A stretch of DNA of 36,461 nt from Bacteroidales bacterium UBA2939 (GTDB lineage: Bacteria; Bacteroidota; Bacteroidia; Bacteroidales; P3), in NCBI GenBank assembly GCA_002349055.1, contig DECD01000016.1:1-36461 (forward strand), written 5' to 3'. The first letter of the stretch is position 1. Each line of letters starts with the position of its first letter. The position numbers were made by a program, and so were the translations under genes. Below the pieces are notes generated by a model. The model had not been told where the DNA came from. It ran no database searches and worked only from the letters and a program-made list of their open reading frames with translations. Below, piece by piece: positions 31,754-36,461 of the stretch.

Positions 31754-32725
31754 ATGCGTGGTCGGCAGATCAGAAGTTTCCTTGTGATACTGGGACTGAC
31801 GTCCCTGGTATGGCTCGGCATGGCTATGTCGGAGACAAAGGAATACAATCTGCCCGTGAAGGTCTCTTTCTCTGGTTTCGACACCAAGCGTTTCGCTGTT
31901 GTCGGGGCCGACACGTCGATGACGCTTCAGGTGGAGTCGACAGGCTTCAACGCCTTTATACTCAGCCTGAACAAGAAGATAATGACCTTTGAGGTCGACA
32001 TCAAGAACGAGGCTGTCCACCGCTACACGCGCCATCGTGGCGACGTGGAGGACATCCACCGCACGGTGGCCATTGCCGACCTCTCGGCACAGCTCTCCTC
32101 GCAGCTCTTCTCCTATGGCATCCGCCATCTGGGTAGCACGAAGGACTCGCTGGCGCTGGTGCTCAACGAGCGCGGACACAAGGTGCTCCGTCCCGATTTG
32201 GCCAATCTGAGAATCAACTTCTCCGACGGCTTCGGATTGTACGGTGAACCCATGGTGTCGCCGACGGAGGTCACCCTCTATGGCTCGCCCGAGGTGCTGG
32301 CAGCCATCGAAAGTGTGGGTGTCAAACCCATGACCTTGAACGATGTGCGCGAGACAGGCACCTACCGTGTGCCACTCGACGGAAAGTGGAAAGAGATGGG
32401 CGATGTCTATGCCTCGTCGGATGTGCTGACCATCAACATCCCGGTCAAACGCTATGTCGAGCGTCAGTATTCGGTGCCTGTCACCGTTGCTGATGCCGAC
32501 AGCACGCAGAACCTGCATCTTTATCCCGAGCGGGTGACCCTCCATGTGTGGGTGGCACAGGAAAATGTCGCCACGGTTTCTGCCGACCGTTTCTCGGTCT
32601 CGGCCGACTACCGAGACATCGAAGCCGGCTCACAACGCTTGAAACTACATGTCGACCGTTTCCCGCGCGACGTGCGCATCAGGAGTGTGGAACCCGAAGA
32701 AGTGGAATACGTTATCATCAAGTAG
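31754..32725 (+). CDS. YbbR-like domain protein
   Basis: A 323-residue protein with one N-terminal membrane helix (about 7-25) and an extracytoplasmic part made of YbbR-type beta modules, for example SPTEVTLYGSPEVLAAIESVGVKP (about 170-190) and a second copy near 250-320. Proteins with YbbR modules include CdaR, which regulates a diadenylate cyclase elsewhere. No cyclase is next to it here, so its role is open. It sits 6 bp after yajC and 4 bp before coaE. Confidence 0.87.
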   Translation: MRGRQIRSFLVILGLTSLVWLGMAMSETKEYNLPVKVSFSGFDTKRFAVVGADTSMTLQVESTGFNAFILSLNKKIMTFEVDIKNEAVHRYTRHRGDVEDIHRTVAIADLSAQLSSQLFSYGIRHLGSTKDSLALVLNERGHKVLRPDLANLRINFSDGFGLYGEPMVSPTEVTLYGSPEVLAAIESVGVKPMTLNDVRETGTYRVPLDGKWKEMGDVYASSDVLTINIPVKRYVERQYSVPVTVADADSTQNLHLYPERVTLHVWVAQENVATVSADRFSVSADYRDIEAGSQRLKLHVDRFPRDVRIRSVEPEEVEYVIIK

Positions 32726-32729
32726 TCGT

Positions 32730-33311
32730 GTGAAGAAAGTGGGTATCACAGGAGGCATGGGGTGCGGCAAAAGCACCGTCGTCGCCGAGTTTGCGAAGCT
32801 CGGCGTTTCCTCTTTTGTGGCCGACAGGGCAGGTGCGGCGTGCTATGAGGATGCCGCTTTTCTGGCCGAGGTGCGAGACTTGCTGGGCGATGAAGTCTTC
32901 AATCCCGACGGCGCTCCCGACAAGCGACGCATTGCCGCCAAGGTTTTCGCCAATCCACAACTGTTGGCGGGTCTCAACGTTTTGGTGCATCCACGCGTGA
33001 TGGAAGCCTTCGACCGCTTCTGTGCCGACCATTCTGCGGAACCCTATGTGCTTTTCGAGAGCGCCATCCTCTACGACTATGGCTTCGACCGCCTGATGGA
33101 CAAGGTGATATGCGTATACCTCCAGCTCGACGAACGCCTCGAACGCCTTGCGCAGCGCGACAAAGCAGGCCGCGACGAACTGCTGGCGCGCATTGCCAAC
33201 CAGATGCCCGCCGAGGAGATGATGCGCCAGGCCGATTATGTGATACTCAATTATGAGGGCAACCCGCGGCAACGCCAGGTGGCCTATTTTGACAAAATCC
33301 TTAGACGATGA
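32730..33311 (+). CDS. coaE: Dephospho-CoA kinase
   Basis: A 193-residue P-loop kinase for the last step of coenzyme A synthesis. The ATP site GGMGCGKST is at 8-16; VADRAGAACYED and a VLFESAILYDYGFDRLMD segment match the family. The start is GTG at 32730, 4 bp after the ybbR stop; an in-frame ATG at 32649 lies inside ybbR and would add 27 unrelated residues. The end overlaps the next gene by 4 bp. Confidence 0.94.
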   Translation: MKKVGITGGMGCGKSTVVAEFAKLGVSSFVADRAGAACYEDAAFLAEVRDLLGDEVFNPDGAPDKRRIAAKVFANPQLLAGLNVLVHPRVMEAFDRFCADHSAEPYVLFESAILYDYGFDRLMDKVICVYLQLDERLERLAQRDKAGRDELLARIANQMPAEEMMRQADYVILNYEGNPRQRQVAYFDKILRR

Positions 33312-35605
33312 AAAAAATACTGTTCATAGTGACGGTGATTGTCACCTTTTACCTTTCACCATTCACCTCTCGGGCCCAGCAGTTGCTTCCGTACCAGCAC
33401 CAGCCGCATTTCAATGCCTCTGACTACAAGTACAATAATCCCGAGGTCAGTTGGGTCGACTCCGTCTTCCACACGCTCTCTCTGCGCCAGCGCATTGCCC
33501 AGCTCATGGTGGTGCGTGTGCCGTTGGACATGAACAACAGCCAGGTAGCCGAGTTCTCACGCACCATCGGTCAATTGGGTGTGGGCGGCGTCTGCTTCTT
33601 TGCCGGTACGGCCGACCGTCAGGCACAGCTCACGCGCGATTTCCAGGCCGCGGCGGAAGTGCCGCTCCTAGTGTGTATCGATGCCGAATGGGGCCTCGGC
33701 ATGCGTCTCAAGGATATGTTCAGCTTCCCGCGCAATGCACGTTTTGGAGAACTTCCTCCCTCGGCCGACAGCATTGTCTACCGCATGGGTGAGGAGATTG
33801 GCCGTCAGTGCCGCATGATGGGCATCCATATCAACTTTGCCCCTGTGGTCGACATCAATTCCAACCCCAAGAACCCTGTCATCGGCACCCGTTCGTTCGG
33901 CACCGACCGCGAGCGCGTGGCGCAGCTCGGCATCATGTATGCCAAGGGCATGCAGAGTCAGGGAGTGCTGGCTGTTGGAAAACACTTCCCCGGTCACGGC
34001 GACACCGACGTGGACAGCCACCTCGACCTCCCAGTCATCAACCATAATGCCAGCCACCTCGACTCCATCGAGTTGTATCCGTTCCAGCGCATGATTGACG
34101 AGGGTGTCGGTGGCATGATGATAGCCCATCTGCAGGTCAATGCCTTCGACCGCCAGCGCCCCTCGTCCCTCAGCCGTCCCATCGTCACGGGTCTCCTCAA
34201 AAACCGTATGGGTTTCGACGGCCTTGTCATCACCGACGGCCTCGATATGAAAGGCATCACCAACACCTACAAGCACGGCGAAGGCGAGCTGCTAGCCCTC
34301 AAGGCCGGCAATGACATCCTGCTCCTGCCGCCCGATGTGAGGGAGGCCATCGAGACCATTGCCAAGAACGCCGTCAGCGACGACTCGCTGCGTCTCTCCA
34401 TTGACCAGCATTGCCTCCGTGTGCTGCATGCCAAATACAAGCTTGTCGTCTCCAACGCCATCGATGAGATTACTGTCCCGGGACCCGACCGTCAGGCCGT
34501 GTGCCAGGAGATTGTGTCCGACCTCAATCTCAACCTCGACCGCAGTATCGACACCCTTGTCCAGAAAGCCATAGACGCCCATGCTACGCCGGGTTGCCAG
34601 GTGGTGGTGCTCCACCAGGGTCGCACCGTCATCAATCGCGCCTATGGACACCTCACCTATGACAGCGATGCCGATAGAGTCACGCCGCAGACCGTCTACG
34701 ACCTCGCCTCGGTTACCAAGGTGGCGGCTACCACGCTGGCTGTCATGAAGCTGGTGGACATGGGCGAGCTTGGCATCGATGACAAATTGAGCAAATATCT
34801 GCCTTATCTCAAGAAGACAGACAAGGCTGGCCTCACCATCAAGCAGGCCCTCAGCCATTGCGCTCGCCTCAAGGCTTTCGATGCCTACTGGCAGCAGGCC
34901 AGGGGCTACGACACTATCCTATCGCTTGTGGCTCTGAGTCCCCTCAACGACAAGGAGGGCATGCTCTACAGCGACTTGGGCTTCATGTTGTTGAGCGATG
35001 TGGTGAAGCGCGTCTCCGGCAAACCGCTCGACCAGTTTGTCGCCGAGCATTTCTATCGTCCCATGGGCCTGACTTCCACAACATTTAACCCACTCAATCA
35101 AGCAAACACTCAAACAATTGCTCCTACCGAGGATGACAGTTTGCGCGGACTTATCTGCGGCAGCGTCCACGACCCCAACGCTTATGCTATGGGTGGTGTT
35201 AGCGGCCACGCAGGACTCTTCTCCACCGCCTACGAGGTGGCACAGCTCATGCAGATGCTGCTCGACGGAGGTCAGTATCACGGCCGCCGCTACTTGGACA
35301 CCGCGACTGTCGCCCTCTTCACCCGTCGCCACTTTGAGCAGCAGGGTAACCGTCGCGCTTTGGGCTTCGACAAGCAGCTCTTCAATCCTTCCAAGAGCGG
35401 GCAGACCTGCGTAGAAGCCTCGCAGAACTCCTTCGGACACACGGGATTTACCGGCACCATGGTATGGGTCGACCCCGACTACGACCTCGTCTATGTCTTC
35501 CTCTCCAACCGTGTCTACCCCTCGGCTCAGAGCAACCTGCTTGCCAAGATGAACACCCGCACCGACATCCAGTCGGCCATCTATAAACTTTTAACCTCCA
35601 AGTAA
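33308..35605 (+). CDS. GH3 N-acetylglucosaminidase-like / beta-lactamase-like fusion
   Basis: A 765-residue exported protein. A signal peptide (cut near SRAQ) is followed by a GH3 N-terminal domain (about 45-385) with the NagZ-type motif KHFPGHGDTDVDSH (225-238) and TDGLDMKGI. After a short linker comes a class C beta-lactamase/serine hydrolase domain (about 410-760) with SVTK (S468, K471), a YSD motif and HTGFTGT. It probably trims peptidoglycan fragments, one domain on the sugar and one on the peptide or ester. Related Bacteroidota proteins are near 1000 residues as I recall; here the GH3 C-terminal domain seems absent. The signal peptide core is repeat-derived (33341-33368). Confidence 0.88.
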   Translation: MKKILFIVTVIVTFYLSPFTSRAQQLLPYQHQPHFNASDYKYNNPEVSWVDSVFHTLSLRQRIAQLMVVRVPLDMNNSQVAEFSRTIGQLGVGGVCFFAGTADRQAQLTRDFQAAAEVPLLVCIDAEWGLGMRLKDMFSFPRNARFGELPPSADSIVYRMGEEIGRQCRMMGIHINFAPVVDINSNPKNPVIGTRSFGTDRERVAQLGIMYAKGMQSQGVLAVGKHFPGHGDTDVDSHLDLPVINHNASHLDSIELYPFQRMIDEGVGGMMIAHLQVNAFDRQRPSSLSRPIVTGLLKNRMGFDGLVITDGLDMKGITNTYKHGEGELLALKAGNDILLLPPDVREAIETIAKNAVSDDSLRLSIDQHCLRVLHAKYKLVVSNAIDEITVPGPDRQAVCQEIVSDLNLNLDRSIDTLVQKAIDAHATPGCQVVVLHQGRTVINRAYGHLTYDSDADRVTPQTVYDLASVTKVAATTLAVMKLVDMGELGIDDKLSKYLPYLKKTDKAGLTIKQALSHCARLKAFDAYWQQARGYDTILSLVALSPLNDKEGMLYSDLGFMLLSDVVKRVSGKPLDQFVAEHFYRPMGLTSTTFNPLNQANTQTIAPTEDDSLRGLICGSVHDPNAYAMGGVSGHAGLFSTAYEVAQLMQMLLDGGQYHGRRYLDTATVALFTRRHFEQQGNRRALGFDKQLFNPSKSGQTCVEASQNSFGHTGFTGTMVWVDPDYDLVYVFLSNRVYPSAQSNLLAKMNTRTDIQSAIYKLLTSK
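33341..33368. repeat. Period-7 array in the GH3 fusion signal peptide
   Basis: Four 7-bp units (GTCACCT, TTTACCT, TTCACCA, TTCACCT) encode VTFYLSPFTS at the end of the hydrophobic core. Confidence 0.82.
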
Positions 35606-35610
35606 AAAAC

Positions 35611-36399
35611 ATGGGACTATTTACTAAGATACTCTTCACCGGCCTCGGCTGGACGGTGGGCGGCCCCATCGGCGGACTTCTGGGCTATTTCATCGGCAGG
35701 GCCATCTCCTCCGATTCAGACAGTCAATCAGACAATCAATCTGGCAACCATCACGGCCCCTACCGAAATACCGGCACCCAGAACGACATCAATGCCGCCC
35801 TCATGGTGCTCATTGCCGCTGTCATGAAAGCCGACGGGCAGGTCAAGAAAAGCGAGCTGTCATACGTCAAGCGTTTCCTCTTGCAGAACTATGGCGAGGA
35901 AGGCGGCAAGCAGATGCTCAAAGTGCTGCAACAGCTTGTTGAGCGTGACATTCCCATCGACCAGGTGTGCCTGCAAATCAAGGTCAACACCGACTACAAC
36001 ACGCGCTACCACATGGTTGACTTCCTCTTCGGCATCAGCGGATCCGACGGCGAGTTTCACCAGACAGAGCTCAATATGCTGCGCCTCATCGCGCAGTACC
36101 TCGGCATCTCGCAGAGCGACTACATCTCCATCCATGAGCGCCATGTGGGCTATGGGAAATCTAGTTATTCCAGTACCAGAAATACTAGTTATTCTAGAGA
36201 CCCATACAAAGTCCTTGGCATCACAAAGGAGGCCACCGACGACGAGGTGAAGAAAGCCTATCGCAGGATGGCCATGAAGTACCATCCCGACCGTGTGGCC
36301 GGCATGAGCGAGGAGATGCAGCGCAACGCTGCCGAGCAGATGAAGGAAATCAACGAGGCATACGAGCAGATCAAGAGCCTCCGTCCAGGAATAAAATAA
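35611..36399 (+). CDS. TerB-DnaJ (DjlA-like) co-chaperone
   Basis: A 262-residue protein. The Gly-rich N-terminus (MGLFTKILFTGLGWTVGGPIGGLLG, key residues 1-25) may associate with the membrane. A polar linker follows, then a TerB-like domain (about 55-175; MVLIAAVMKADGQVKKSEL) and a C-terminal J domain (about 198-258) with HPD at 225-227, which would stimulate DnaK. The domain order resembles E. coli DjlA. The linker before the J domain (KSSYSSTRNTSYSRD) is encoded by CTAG-centred repeats at 36160-36201. It starts 5 bp after the GH3 fusion. Confidence 0.9.
   Translation: MGLFTKILFTGLGWTVGGPIGGLLGYFIGRAISSDSDSQSDNQSGNHHGPYRNTGTQNDINAALMVLIAAVMKADGQVKKSELSYVKRFLLQNYGEEGGKQMLKVLQQLVERDIPIDQVCLQIKVNTDYNTRYHMVDFLFGISGSDGEFHQTELNMLRLIAQYLGISQSDYISIHERHVGYGKSSYSSTRNTSYSRDPYKVLGITKEATDDEVKKAYRRMAMKYHPDRVAGMSEEMQRNAAEQMKEINEAYEQIKSLRPGIK
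36160..36201. repeat. CTAG-centred repeats in the DnaJ linker
   Basis: Units TCTAGTTAT, TCCAGTACC, ACTAGTTAT and TCTAGAGAC with one 6-bp interruption encode the Ser/Thr/Tyr-rich linker between TerB and J domains. The motif is that of the truB and 22995-23048 arrays, but less regular. Confidence 0.65.
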
Positions 36400-36417
36400 A
36401 TGTAAAAATAATATTAG

Positions 36418-36443
36418 AATCCCGCATCAGTCGATGCGGGATT
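36418..36443 (+). terminator. Rho-independent terminator after the dnaJ-like gene
   Basis: AATCCCGCATC and GATGCGGGATT pair perfectly over 11 bp around an AGTC loop, followed by a run of T's. It lies 19 bases after the stop codon and should end the leuS-to-dnaJ transcript. Confidence 0.92.
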
Positions 36444-36461
36444 TTTTTTGTTTCAACTTGA

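Overview
The window is chromosomal DNA from a member of the Bacteroidota, most likely an uncultured, fairly GC-rich gut- or rumen-type Bacteroidales. This rests on family content (GldB, DUF3098, DUF5683, DUF3276, DUF349, a long NusB, a GH3-serine hydrolase fusion), on conserved gene orders (ftsX-DUF3098-uppP-truB; nusB-DUF1573 lipoprotein-yajC-ybbR-coaE; parA-parB-DUF5683), on promoters of the Bacteroidota TTTG / TAnnTTTG type, and on the lack of Shine-Dalgarno sequences. I see no phage, plasmid, insertion sequence, CRISPR array, rRNA or tRNA.

Layout: (1) 1-340, repeat-rich non-coding DNA. (2) 341-2723 (+), a cell-wall cluster: LysM lytic transglycosylase, FtsB/DivIC-like protein, NlpC/P60 lipoprotein. 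(3) 9769-2785 (-), a tight six-gene unit: DUF349 protein, GT90 glycosyltransferase, GldB lipoprotein, LtaS-like phosphoglycerol transferase, diacylglycerol kinase-like protein, SUI1/YciH factor. (4) 13984-10016 (-): dnaN, ftsX, DUF3098, uppP, truB. (5) 15237-14067 (-): dapD and a small lipoprotein. (6) 15517-20249 (+): ftcD, a 46-residue lipoprotein, dnaB, a CyuA-type cysteine desulfidase. (7) 20346-25366 (+): DUF3276 protein, parA, parB, DUF5683 protein, exbB/exbD/tonB, an Hsp15-like S4 protein. (8) 25456-26809 (+): ECF sigma factor, one-TM protein, Spy-like periplasmic protein, then a strong terminator. (9) 27092-36399 (+): leuS, nusB, DUF1573 lipoprotein, yajC, ybbR, coaE, GH3-beta-lactamase fusion, TerB-DnaJ protein, closed by a terminator.

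The genes are mostly housekeeping. The unusual feature is what lies between and inside them: about twenty short, clean tandem arrays, each of about 3-9 units with a unit of 7, 9, 10 or 11 bp. Unit sequences differ from site to site but the architecture is the same, and several arrays are followed by reverse-complement copies so that the DNA or RNA could fold into long hairpins. They fill gene junctions (mltD/ftsB, ftsB/nlpC, dnaN/ftsX, uppP/truB, parB/DUF5683, DUF5683/exbB, nusB/DUF1573, DUF1573/yajC). They also sit inside reading frames: they encode most of the hydrophobic core of at least five signal peptides, and serine-rich or other loop segments in TruB, LeuRS and the TerB-DnaJ protein. 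This looks like one recurring process that generates period-defined arrays and supplies new N-termini and loops. It is the best candidate for a poorly described system here.
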